Shown in pieces: positions 22,384 through 33,180 of a stretch of 64,000 nt of DNA. Position numbers and translations under genes: made by a program. Under the pieces are notes generated by a model that saw only the letters and a program-made list of their open reading frames with translations, made no database searches and had not been told where the DNA came from. Source of the stretch: Trogon surrucura (Eukaryota > Chordata > Aves > Trogoniformes > Trogonidae); the NCBI GenBank assembly GCA_020746105.1, contig CM036618.1, positions 119,585,161 to 119,649,160 of the forward strand. Reading direction: 5' to 3'. The stretch's first letter is position 1. Each line of letters begins with the position of its first letter.

Positions 22384-25300
22384 GATGATAATGATGATGA
22401 TGACAATAATAATAATGCTCAAAGAAAAGATAAAAGTTTACTAACGTATTTAGGAAGTTTCCAAACCAGGTCTGTGAAACTGAGAAAGCCTGATTCATCC
22501 TCTTTTGATAGTAGCTTTCATCTAAGTGAAGAAATTTGCACTACAGTTTTCCCCAGTTCTATTTTTCACAGTCTATCCTTCATCTTCTGTATTGGGAAGT
22601 AATTATGGGTGGATTAAATAGAGATGTTTTTTATTTATTTTTTATTTCCCCATTATAAATGGTAGGAGCTGTTCTGCTTGAGCACTGTCAATGATATGCA
22701 TGTTTTATATTTTAAAAAAATAAATGTGCGCTTTAGGATTTCTACCTCCAATGAGCTCTAGATATTGTGCATCAGACCTATATTGTGCTGCCAGAGCTCT
22801 TGAACACCCTGCAAGCTCTTAAAAAATGTTTGCGGAGGCAAATATTTCCTAAGCTTTAGCTGGAGCTGGTGGGCCCATCTTAACGCTTCCCCTCAGCCAA
22901 AATGCAGCTGAAAAAAAGGGAATTAAATCAACAACTCCAGCTCACAAGACCTTGGGCCACAGGAGGTGTTTTTATGCCAGGCTGCAGCTGGGCTGCCCCC
23001 GTTGCAGCACCGAATGCTGGAGGGAACACAGCTGATGTTCTCCCAGGCACCCAAGGCGTAGCCTGAAACCTGCGTGTAGGGATGTAAATTCCTGCCTTTT
23101 CCAACAGATGGAGAATCAGTTTGGAAAATCAGCCAACACCGCTTCTGGAGAGGTCTAAGGGATTTCTCTTCTATGGTAAATGAAAATGCTGCTTCAGCAC
23201 ATGGATCAGTGTTTTGGAACCGGCACCTGAATTAGAACAGCTCTTCAGAAGCTGAATGAATGGCAAATACTGCAATGTTCAGAAGAAGTTGTGCAGGCAC
23301 TGCGCTGTTTTGATTTACAGCATCATCAGTGAAGCTGGTCTATCTGAGTGAAAAGCAAGAGTATTTTTGCCCTTTGAAGGAACGTTTGGAAAGCCGAACG
23401 CCGCTTCTGCTTATTACATGCAGAAATATTTGCTTATTGCTGTCATCCAGTGGCCTGGGGGGGGCCTTTTTTATGGCTCCCCGCCAAGCGTCCCAACGTG
23501 GCCATTGTCCTGCTGATCTTCCTCTCAATAGGAAGGCAGAGGAGTGCAGAAAAGCAGCGGGCATTCCTGATGACTGGCTCCGAATGTGCTGGTCTGGACA
23601 TGTCTGAATCAGCCACCGTCTCACAAAGCAGAGAGACCGCTGGAGAGGCCTCTGGCTGGGAGGCTCAGCAGCATAATGGGAGAGCTAACATCCACACATT
23701 TTTCTGGAATAGCGCATGCTGTGCACGTGCAAAACGAAAAATCCCCTTCTGCCAGTCATATGCTGCACCCGTTTTTTATCTGCAACCCGTGATCCACTCA
23801 CTGAGACATCTTTACAGCTGGTAATGCCACATAGGTCGTTTTAAAGGAACACCTTTAAATCCTTTTTTTTTTTTTCCCTCCACACTGAGTTAAATGCAGA
23901 AATCAAGACTTGCTTGAGGCAAATTGGTGGAGGGAATTGCAAGGCTTATAGAGTTGCAAGGGAGATTCAAGTGACCACTTTCAAGATACTTTCTCAGAAG
24001 TGGTATTTTACAATATTAGTTAATGATAAACCCAACCAAGAAGGCATTCATTAAGTGGAAAAAGAAAGTGGTTCTCTTCACGTTTATATTGCCAAGTTCC
24101 ATGGAAATTGTTCTATATACAGGGGTTGGTATTAAATAACATAACATAGGAGAAATCTAAATTAGGCCTTTCAACAGAAATGGAGATTTCACTGGGTTTA
24201 AATACCAGTGCCACTCGTGCCTGCGTACTTTGAGATAATGATTGCTAGTCATGCTCCTTGTCCTCTGAATTAATTGGACATTATGAACTTCCATCCTCAC
24301 AAATCCCAACGTATTAGAAACTTCTGCAGCAAGATGTTGGTTTGGTTTTGTTTTTCCCCCCCCCCCCCCGGTCTTGCTCATCTGCAATTTTTATTTCCAG
24401 AAATGGCTTCAAATTGACAAATGATTGCAATATTTGAGAACACACCAAAAGCAGTGAAAACACTTTGGACCATCCTGGTTTTCTTTCATAAGGGCTTCTT
24501 TCCTGGGGATCTTAAAAAGGCATCAGGATACGTCAGGTCCTGCCATAAACACCACAGAAATCAATACCTTAGTCTGTTGATGTCATCTATTTTAAGATTC
24601 ATGCAGCACTGCAAGCTTTTAGCGTCAAAGACTGGTACTTTGTCGCATCTATTACTTGGCTCCCAGCATTCATAAACATATTTTGACAGTGCCGGTGCCA
24701 AACTGTATCTTAAATTATATTTCTGCAGAAAAGCAGTGTGCACAATGGGAGAACACGATGGATAAGGTGCCTGTTGTTTGTTGGTTTCATAACACTTCTG
24801 TCTCTCCCAGTGGGCTTTAATTCTCCACGCAGGCAGCTCCGCACGTACAGCGACTCCCGTTATGGTGAAGTGGCTGCTGTGGTTTTGGCACTCCCAGCTG
24901 CAGGTACTGACCGTGCTGCATGTCTCTGCATTGCAGGAAGCTGATGAAGCACTGCTGTGCAACCTGGAGCTGCAGATTGAGTCTCAGTTCCTGCAGGATG
25001 ACATCAATGCCACAAAGGACAGATATAAGAAGGTAACTGGCTGAATTCATCGTCTTCTATATATTTTTCAGTGGGCACAACAGCTGCAGTGTGGAGGTTA
25101 AGTCCAAAGGCTGGGTGGCTGCGAGCATCCAAATTGACTCTATCGGGGTCCATTGCCTACAGCTGAAGAAATGTCTTGACCTTAGTTGAACCAAGCTGTC
25201 TTGTATTTCATGCTAAGAAGCTATTGCTTTCATCAGAGGGGAATACCCAGTTTTCTGGGCCAGAGTCTTTCAGTTCATCAGTAGACGTAAGCCTGTGGCT

Positions 25301-28300
25301 GTATGATTATGCTATAGCCCACTTTAGCACATGCAGCCCCCTTCTCTGTACTGGGAGAGCTGTGAGGCTTGAGATCAAGCCACTATCCCATCTTTGCTGC
25401 TTTTTAAAGAAAATATTTATGGTTCTCCTTTTGACAATCTCCTGTGAAATCAGAAATAACAGATTTTTTAATTAAGGCTATGAACTATATTGTCACTTAG
25501 CCAAATGCCTGTAATATATCCTCGACCCTGTGAAGCTGTTAGCACACGTGCCTTCAAACTCAGGTCTAAAACCACATTTCAAAAACAACTCTGAACATGA
25601 ACTGGACTTCTATATGCTGAAAGAAGTAAGTATCTAGGAATAAGCCCCAGAAGTGGAGCACATTGAAAGGAGCACATTGCTACAGCATTTTCTAATAAAA
25701 ATATTTTTTACTTCACCACAGAATCTTATGGAAATCCAGACCTACGTCAACGTTTTGCAGCAGATCATCCAGACAACCCCTCGCGTGTCCCCTATAACCG
25801 CTGGCATATGTGAGGTAACCGTTGCTGTCACTAAATACATGCTCCTCTAAATATCCCTTTCCAATATTCGATGAAAACTGCAAAAACTATAAGTACTGAA
25901 TATGCAAGAAAAGGCTAACTGTAGCTTTGGAAAACTGAATTGAACAGAAGAAGAGAGATTGCAATAGTCAGATTCAGCCCAGCATATGTATTAGCCCCCA
26001 AAGTGGCTAGTTCAAAGGTATTGAAGTAAGTTGGGCTTCCTATCTGAGGAGGAGCTGACAGAAATACATGAGTATTTACAGAGAAGGTAAACCTTGTCCT
26101 GAAGGGGCGGGATGTGGTGAAAATTTGTAAATCAGATAAATTGCTACAGACTGGATGAAAACTTGCGGATTCCCACCAATGTGACTGGCTATCCCAAAAT
26201 AATATTTATTAGCTGGAAGAAGGTATGAACAGCTCTATCTACAGAGTCTAATTTCAACATATGCTGTACTTTTACAGTCCTGCCATGTGACATCTTTTTC
26301 CTGCAGCGTTTTACCTGAGGTTCAATACCCATCCTTTTGTCTTTTGTCATCTCTTTGTCTTTACAGTTTAATTCCAGTCGTGGAATTTCTTTTGGCTCTT
26401 TCTTAAAAGAGTAAAACATACTTTCCTATACACATGTTGTTTTCTTCCAACCAGGAAAAAGTGGTAGCGGAGAGGAGGATCCCTGTTCTGCAGAGCCAGC
26501 TGGAGGAATACAAGAGCATCCTCTGCCAGCTACAGGCGCAGAAATACAAACTGCAGACAGAGGTACTGCCATCACCAGGCATAAACACAACCATGATGCT
26601 CATGAACTCTGCTCTTTTTATGGTCATGGTAAAACCTGACTGGCCTTTAACAGGGTCTTGTGTACTCAGTTGACTTGGAGGTGTGTTTTCCTCTTGGTTT
26701 TCCATCTTTTTCTTCAGCTGTTTCATTCCCATTCTCTCAGTGGTCCAAATTGTCAGGTTTAGATGGCCGGGAAGGGCTGTAGGTATCGTGGCCACAGTGA
26801 AGCTGTCTGTGCTTATCAGAATAGCTAGTGGGAGAAGGTTTCCACATTGCAACTGGATTCCTGCAGCACAGAGTCAGCAGGAGGTCATGAATGACATAGT
26901 CACACGGGGCTGGTCTTGCTTGCTTTCTTACTTACTGAGCTCAGGCTGGAAATTGGCTCCATGAAAAATGATGAGAGACCTTCAGGACTCTGCCCAGCCC
27001 TTTCCATCAGTGACATATCAAATGCTGAACTTGCTGTGAGAAGGACTGGACAGGCTTGGTAATCAAAACCCAAAGAGGTGTCGAGCTACATTTGGCATCC
27101 TGCGTTCATGCCTGTCACTACTAAGTGCGCTTAGACGCTACCAGCACCAAAGCCACCCGCGTTTTACCAATTCATGATTGTAGAAAATGACCGGACTCAT
27201 CGCTCCTGCCCATCTCTCAGCCAAACCTGCCTTAAATCAACCTTCCTTCTCCAGCCAGTGTCTCCAAGTGAGGGTGCAGTGCAGGGATGAGGGCAGCAGG
27301 AGGTGGAGGAGCAGCTAAAGGCCACTGCGAATAGAAACCAGACCTGGATAATTGCCAATGGGAGACTTACATCCACCCAGTTGAATGTTTCTTAGTGGAC
27401 AGGGGTGGAGAATGACCACCTTACATCCCCCAAATACAGCTTCCTTTGTGCCTCGAGTTGTCCATCTGGAGTGAGGGGAGTGATGTACTGGCATAAATCA
27501 TCTTTTGGTGGGATTTTGGGCTCCTCTGGACAGGCAGACCCTAACTTCCTGAGCCTAACTTCTTTCTCCAGGGCACTAAGAGACAGTGCTACCCCCAGGT
27601 TTTTCCTTGGTCTCTTTCTTATGTCTAATGCTCTGATGGAAACGACACCTGTGCTTTGGGAAGGGTAAGAATCAATATAGTGATAAGTGAGATAATGAAT
27701 CAATACAGAAAAAAGGGGAGAAAATGAGTCTTCTGCTGGCAGATGTAGACAGGGACTCTTTGGGGAATTAATTGTTCTGCTTTCAAAATCATAACTTCTT
27801 CAGAAAGTTTATTCGTTCATTCATTTTGGTCTTGAGATTAAAAGCGCGAAGTAACTTTATGAGTGGAGGTCGATGACATGGTTGTATGTGACAGTGAAGG
27901 CTGAGTGTGATAACCGAGGTGCCCTCGAGCACCTTTGCTTTCCCGTTTCTGGACCTGATAACCGTGTTGCTGAGAGGTTATCGACCCCACCTCATGAACA
28001 CTAAACACTAAAGGGATCTGTAGAACCTGTTGGTCCACTCGTACACTGCAATATAACCAAACTAATGCCAAGGGACTTGGCTCCTAAATTTAGGCTCTTA
28101 AAAGGTTTTTGAAAGTCTTGCCTGTAACACACAGAAATAAATCAATTATTAAAGAATCCATTAGTCGGTTATTGCCCCATTAGCTCTTTGTGAGTTCATC
28201 TCTCTAAAAGCTCTTCGAAAAGGGAAGAAAAAAACCCAAGTGATAAAGGAACTGTAACAAATAGCCAAAAATAGCAGAAGAAAGTGAGAGCAGACTTATA

Positions 28301-31300
28301 CCATCAAATATCCCACCTGTAACTCCTGCCTCTTGTTTTTTACAAGGCACTTATTGCCACCTCTTGGCTGATTTGTCTCCAGTGACTGAAGCCTTACTGC
28401 CCAGCAGTTACTTTTATCGCTAGAGTAAAAAAAGCTGAGGGATTGAAGTCAAAAGTGAAGCTTTTTATTTGAAAAAAATACCCTTCCTTAACGTTCAGTG
28501 CTTGGTCTATATATCACAGAGAAGGAAGAAGAGGTTTTGCCCAGGCACATCTTCCTAGTTAAGCAGTTTTCCTCTCCGTGTAAGATATTGCCTCCTCTGC
28601 TGAGGCCATCCTCGGTGAGCTGTGGGTCATGCAGCGAGGCTTCAGCCAGCCTTGTGTGCGTGGGGAAGGAGACATCACACAGCTGATCCCAAGGTTGATG
28701 CTGATCCCGTCATGCGTATTGTGGAACAGAAGCCTTGGGAGAAATAAGGGTGTGTGTGGAGGGGGAGTTTTTGGTTTTGAAACTGCAGCTGTGTTTCAGC
28801 AGTGCAGCCTCACACATCGTCATGAAACGTGTCTTACCTTTAATTGCCTTTGAAATGTGGGGATGCTGAATGCTTCAGAGCTGCTTCTTTCACCCACCAA
28901 TTTTGTTCACCAGACAACCATGCTGGAGCAAGCGATTAAAAACACCCAGGAGAGTTACGATGATGAAATTCAGCTTTACAATGAGCAGATTGAAAACCTT
29001 AGGAAGGGGATAGAGGAGGCTGAGAGGACCTTGGAGAAGTATACAACTGACTGTCGCCAGCTCGTGATCTACCAGCAGTCCCTGGAGAACGAGCTGGAAC
29101 GGTACAAACGTATCATCGAGAACGAGGACAGCCGGTAAGGCTGGATTTCTGGGCTCTCTCAAAGGGGCCAGTGATCTCTTTTAACTCCTTTGAAAAATAT
29201 ATGTTTAAGGGCATTTAATCCACCCAAAGCTATGGCCGTTTTACACCTCTCACTGGTAGATATCCAGCGACGGGAATCTAAATAAACACAGAATCTGGTC
29301 AAGCTTCTGCCAAGGAAAGGGTTGGAGGCATTTTGAGCTTTTCCTTTCCAAACACTGTCTTGGCATCAGTGCACAGAGGTCAGGAGTGTAGGAAAGCAAT
29401 TCAAACACCCTCTCCCCTGCCTGGCTGTTAGTGGAGCTTGCTGGGGCATCACAGGCAGGCTGGTCTCAGGCAGGGCAAACGTCCTGTAAAGCAAAGCACT
29501 CTTCACAGCAAATCCGTTCTTCGAGGGGAAAAAGAGGTAGAATGTAAGACATTTGCAGGGATTTGGGTTGTGTTTAAACCTATGGAGGAGCACTGGCTCC
29601 CTCTGATGTCAACCATCAGCCTCGCATGAGAAAAGAAGCTGGATTTTCACAGCAGCTGCTGCCTGCACAGGCAGACGCAGCAAGTCAGGATCTCCTGCAT
29701 ATCTACCCAGGGTGTATATCCTCCTCACAGGCAAAAATATTCTTTCAAATTCTGGCAGAGCAGAGTGGAAAGGCCACAGATAGAGTAACTGGTTTGTATA
29801 TAGGCACGCCTCTCAGTTTTAATTTTTAACCCTGAATACCACTGACTCCTCAAATATTTTCCCGAGGAAGACTGTTCAGTTTTCTTCTTGCCCTTGTGAA
29901 GGCAGGCATATGCAGCTACCATTGCAATGGCCACCAAATTTCATATTTTACTGGCCACCGTGTACAGCGCTCTCTGGTTGACCTCTGGTAGGCGTGGACT
30001 GACCGTTTTATGTAATTTCACTTGTTCTTGATGGAAATGAGAGGGAGAGATCTGATTGATGCGTGTCTTCTCCGGCAGGTTAAACTCTGCCATAGCAGGA
30101 ACGCCAGTCACACTCTTCACGCAGATCTACAGAACTGTGCAGCCTCAAGCTTCGAGGGGAAGAGGTAAACCTGTGATGTGCCCTCCTGTGTCTGTCAAAA
30201 GCACCATCGTTGTATTTTAAGCTGTTTTTCCATTTTAATTCCATGCGAACACCAGCCGTGACAGCCTGACTCCAGGCTTGCTGAGTAAATGCAACGATTT
30301 CAGCTTACCTCAGCTGGCTTTGGAACACGCTGTCAAAGGCCAAACCACAAGCAAAAGAGTTTCTTTGCTCATTTCTGCAGTTTACTGCTTAGCCAACCAA
30401 TAGAGCAAAATCAAATGACACCTGAAACTATGTAAAGAGCTGGGGGTTTGTGTTGACTTGTTGCGAGTTGCTGGTCCACACTCTATAGTCACGTGCAAAG
30501 AGCACCAGGGCATGTTGAACGCCACAGGCAGACAGAGGACAGTTTTTTGAGCCTGTTTACATCCCATGACTTGGTTTCCTCTGAACAGTGTTTCCTCCGT
30601 GTTGTATGATTGGTTGTTAGAATTAGGATGCTTGTAAACCTGATGACAAGGGAATGGCCAGGACTAAACTAGCCAGACTTCTCTTAACAAAGAGGGGAGT
30701 TGGCTTACGGAAAGGCGGTGCTGTAGATATAACATGCAGAATGATTTACTGTAGCTTGAAGCCAAGGCTCACTGGGGGTTTCACTAACAACAAACTGCCC
30801 TGAGAACAGACATAAACCATCAAATGAGTATTTTGTTTTGGAGTGTAGCTTCTCTGTGAACCGTAGCAGTTTTATACGAAATGATTCCGTAATGCCTGGG
30901 GTCAGATCTTCAGCGGCTGTAAATAACTGTTGTCCTGCAAAGTCTCATTTTATACCTGCTGAGAATTCAGCCTCTCTCTAGCCACACCTCTGCTTCCTAC
31001 CTGCGAGGTGAGCTGAGCATTTCACATGCCTTGCTGTACATGGGACCAAAGAGCTGCCTTGGGGAAAGCCTGTTATTATCCGCCTGTTCCCCTGTTCCTG
31101 TGATTCTCGGTACCAACCTCTGCCTCCTCTGCTCTAGCTGTTCATGTCATGGATCTCAGTAGCCTGTCTGTGCTCCTGCTGCTGCTGTTGCTGCTACTGC
31201 TGAGCTGCCATGGGGTCTGTGGCTACTGACTGCCCAGGAGATCAGAAATACAGCCTGTGGCAGGGCTTCCCTAGAGCTCGACAGCGGTGTCCGAGGGATG

Positions 31301-32764
31301 CCAAAACCAGCACCACACCACTGGCTGGGTGGCTGCTTAGCTCTGTGCCCGCCGGCCGCTCGCTGCTCCCTCCTGACTCACCTCCCTGCATCTGCCCATA
31401 CCCAAAATTGCCGTGACGGGAGGTGCCTGGCTCACTCCCCGGAACACAACGGTGAGGCGTCCCCCTGGTGAGCCCATCTTCAGAAGAGCTGGAAGAGCCG
31501 GTGATGACGCTCACTTTTCCCATCAGGCCTGGAGGGCTTGCCCAGCGACCCTGCATTCAGCGGGAAGGTTTTAAACAGGGCTTTTGGGTTGTTTGTTGTT
31601 TTTTTTAACCTCCCTAAAAGGGAGTTGTGGTGGCAACCTCAGATGCAAAATGGCTATTTGGCCAAGGGGGCCCACACAAAAGAGGCTGTTCAATGCGCTG
31701 ATGAAAGCTGTGCTGCTGCATTCAGCTCTCCAGCAGTGAGGGTGAGAGGCAGCTCTAGAATTTGCCGTGACTGCGTTCAGCACTATTTGTTGTTTGCTTT
31801 GTTCTGATTTTTTTTTTCCCTAGATATCACCCAGGCCGTGCAAGATATTGCCAGTGCAAAGCCCAGACAAAAAGCTCTGACAAAGAAAATTGCCAGGAAA
31901 AAGGAGCTGAGGTCTAAAGACATAACCGACGGTCTCTCGCCCGATAGAATGTACGAAAGAACTCTGGAAGGTTTCGACCAAGATCAGCTGGAGTTTGGGC
32001 ACGAAGGCTCAGTCACTTGTGAACCTGGGCAGGAAGGATCAGAACTCGACGAGAAAGAAATGGGCCCAGAGGACGTACCTGACGGAGCCCAGATAAGTAA
32101 AGCCTTCGATAAATTGTGTAACATTGTGAAGGAGAAAATAAGAGTCTACAAGAGACCAGAGCCTGAAGCCCCTCCCAAAGGGCGCTATGTGCTGGTAACA
32201 GGGGAGGAAGGCTATGAAGAACCTTGCATCTTGCCCCCCTCCATCCCAGCTGTGGGAGGGATCACAGTTTCCACCGGTAACGGGAAGGTGATGAACGGTG
32301 GTGAAGTGGAGCCCATACCGGAGCTACCAGAACCTGCTGAACCACCAGAAAAAGAGAAAGTGGGTATCTGTGAAAGGAGGGAAGAGTTTGAACTCATAGA
32401 TAAACAGAAAGAGGAAGAGAAAGGATACGTGCTTGAATGGGGCAAAAAAACAAGAGGAAAAATCGAGCAAATCACAAAGTATCCAGACATCTCTGAGCCT
32501 GAGACGGTTCCTTCCCCTGGTCGGATAAGCCCAACTGAGCCAGGAGTCCTTCGAGAGACGGAATATGACCGAGAAGAAAAGCAGGGCCTTTTGTTCAGGG
32601 AAGCGGGCTTGCCTGGCTCCATGAGCTACGAGAAAGTGGAGGTGGTGGAGTCCATCGAGAAGTTTTCTGATGACAGAATTCAGACATATGAAGAGACAGC
32701 GATGATTGTGGAGACGATGATAGAGAAGACGAGCAAGAAGAAACCAGGTGACAAAGGCTCTTAA
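14142..32764 (+). CDS. BFSP1: BFSP1, filensin (complete, eight coding exons)
   Basis: Filensin is a lens-fibre intermediate-filament-family protein. It co-assembles with phakinin (BFSP2) into beaded filaments under the fibre-cell membrane. The coding exons are 14142-14512, 21522-21582, 24937-25032, 25722-25814, 26455-26562, 28914-29134, 30079-30164 and 31824-32764. All introns begin GT and end AG, and the joined frame is 1977 nt (658 residues plus stop), about the length of chicken filensin. Residues 1-40 are the head. The rod runs from about 40 to 320 and opens with the helix-initiation motif [19 protein letters not shown] (45-63). The tail is about 340 residues, mostly in the last exon. The rod is shorter than the usual 310 residues, as is known for filensin. 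No frameshift or premature stop was seen. Identity is firm from the head and coil 1A sequence and from synteny with PCSK2. Confidence 0.97.
14513..21521 (+). other. BFSP1: BFSP1 intron 1
   Basis: About 7.0 kb, GTAAGG to tgcttgcag. It contains A-rich simple runs (for example 15932-15965, 17625-17638 and 18699-18713) but no coding exon, and no transposon end that I recognise. Confidence 0.9.
21522..21582 (+). CDS. BFSP1: BFSP1 coding exon 2
   Basis: 61 nt, completing Lys124 and encoding [20 protein letters not shown] (coil 1B region). The acceptor is tgcttgcag|gtatag and the donor aataag|gtaagc. The exon is too short to find without joining the frame: 371 + 61 = 432 nt, which restores phase 0. 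Confidence 0.94.
21583..24936 (+). other. BFSP1: BFSP1 intron 2
   Basis: 3.35 kb. It contains a GAT-type microsatellite (22346-22416) and a 14-base C run (24356-24369). No exon or other gene was seen. Confidence 0.9.
22346..22416. repeat. (ATG)n microsatellite
   Basis: About 71 bp of ATG/GAT trinucleotide repeat with single-base interruptions (ggtgatg, gataatg), grading into (aat)n at its right end. It lies in BFSP1 intron 2 and is likely to vary in length between individuals. Confidence 0.9.
24937..25032 (+). CDS. BFSP1: BFSP1 coding exon 3
   Basis: 96 nt, phase 0 at both ends, encoding 32 residues from [18 protein letters not shown] to KDRYKK in the coil 1B rod segment. The acceptor is cattgcag|gaagct and the donor aagaag|gtaact. 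Confidence 0.95.
25033..25721 (+). other. BFSP1: BFSP1 intron 3
   Basis: 689 bp of unique sequence, bounded by gtaact and cttcaccacag. Nothing else was recognised. Confidence 0.88.
25722..25814 (+). CDS. BFSP1: BFSP1 coding exon 4
   Basis: 93 nt (31 codons), phase 0 at both ends, from [17 protein letters not shown] to ITAGICE. The proline-containing stretch [11 protein letters not shown] sits in the region expected for the coil 1B to coil 2 linker. The acceptor is caccacag|aatctt and the donor tgtgag|gtaacc. Confidence 0.94.
25815..26454 (+). other. BFSP1: BFSP1 intron 4
   Basis: 640 bp of unique sequence ending cttccaaccag. Nothing else was recognised. Confidence 0.88.
26455..26562 (+). 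CDS. BFSP1: BFSP1 coding exon 5 (coil 2)
   Basis: 108 nt (36 codons), phase 0 at both ends, encoding [20 protein letters not shown] through QKYKLQTE. The heptad-like spacing of Leu, Ile and Tyr fits the start of coil 2. The acceptor is caaccag|gaaaaa and the donor acagag|gtactg. Confidence 0.95.
26563..28913 (+). other. BFSP1: BFSP1 intron 5
   Basis: 2.35 kb. It contains a possible ancient repeat between about 27390 and 28130, reported as a finding. No exon is visible; the 103-codon minus frame at 27392-27703 lacks a known domain. Confidence 0.85.
28914..29134 (+). CDS. BFSP1: BFSP1 coding exon 6 (end of rod)
   Basis: 221 nt, starting [18 protein letters not shown] and ending IIENEDS plus two bases of Arg317. 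It covers the C-terminal half of coil 2. The segment [15 protein letters not shown] stands where other intermediate filaments have the TYRKLLEGEE-type rod-end motif, so the motif is divergent, as is known for filensin. The acceptor is gttcaccag|acaacc and the donor agccg|gtaagg (phase 2). Confidence 0.96.
29135..30078 (+). other. BFSP1: BFSP1 intron 6
   Basis: 944 bp, gtaagg to ctccggcag. No repeat or gene was recognised. Confidence 0.88.
30079..30164 (+). CDS. BFSP1: BFSP1 coding exon 7 (start of tail)
   Basis: 86 nt. Its first base completes Arg317, and it then encodes [18 protein letters not shown] and [10 protein letters not shown]. This is the beginning of the non-helical tail just after the rod. 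The acceptor is tccggcag|gttaaa and the donor agag|gtaaac (phase 1). Confidence 0.94.
30165..31823 (+). other. BFSP1: BFSP1 intron 7
   Basis: 1.66 kb, gtaaac to a pyrimidine-rich acceptor ttttttttccctag. It contains a short CTG-rich stretch near 31175-31202. No other gene was recognised. Confidence 0.88.
31824..32764 (+). CDS. BFSP1: BFSP1 coding exon 8 (tail and stop)
   Basis: 941 nt including the TAA at 32762-32764. It encodes residues 346-658, starting [20 protein letters not shown] and ending [12 protein letters not shown]. The tail is highly charged (Glu, Lys, Pro) and low in complexity. It has the Gly-rich segment [19 protein letters not shown] near its middle and a Pro-Glu run [10 protein letters not shown]. 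The long acidic tail is typical of filensin, which is proteolytically shortened in ageing lens fibres. No Lys-Ser-Pro repeat series is present. Confidence 0.96.
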
Positions 32765-33180
32765 GCGAACAGACACACCCCCCCCTTGATAGTCAACTTG
32801 TCTGGCATAGTTATTAAATGACTGTGTTTTTTTTTTCCTGACCGAATGATACAGTAGTGAGATTTTTTGCTGTTTGGTATGGAACAGATTGATACCTTGA
32901 CGGCAGTTCTGTCTGATGTAGGCTCACCTTTGGTGCAATGGCCATTAGAGTGCTCCAGGGCAACAAGTAACAGGCACATCCTATGCAACTGATTTTCATG
33001 ATTAGGACAAGTCGAAAGTAATCATCATTACAGAGCTGCCTGGCTTTCCACAGTATCCGGGACAAATTTGCATATTCCTCTACTGCTCCTATAGACGCCG
33101 TACAATTTCCCATCTCTCAGACACCTGCAAATGTTAACTTGTGACATCTGGTTCATTTAATAAAAGTTTTGCCTTCTACC
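32765..33180 (+). other. BFSP1: BFSP1 3' UTR
   Basis: A short untranslated region of about 400 nt, running from the TAA stop to just beyond the AATAAA signal. A run of T occurs at 32827-32837. The exact cleavage site is inferred to be 10-25 nt after the signal. Confidence 0.7.
33159..33164 (+). terminator. BFSP1: BFSP1 polyadenylation signal AATAAA
   Basis: A perfect AATAAA 395 nt after the stop codon, followed by agttttgccttctacc and a T/G-rich stretch (gtgggtttttgttgcctttt), the usual downstream element. Confidence 0.75.

Noticed and set aside
22346-22416. (ATG)n run as a poly-Asp/Met/His coding repeat
   Set aside because: It lies in an intron between two BFSP1 exons that join in frame, and is an ordinary microsatellite.
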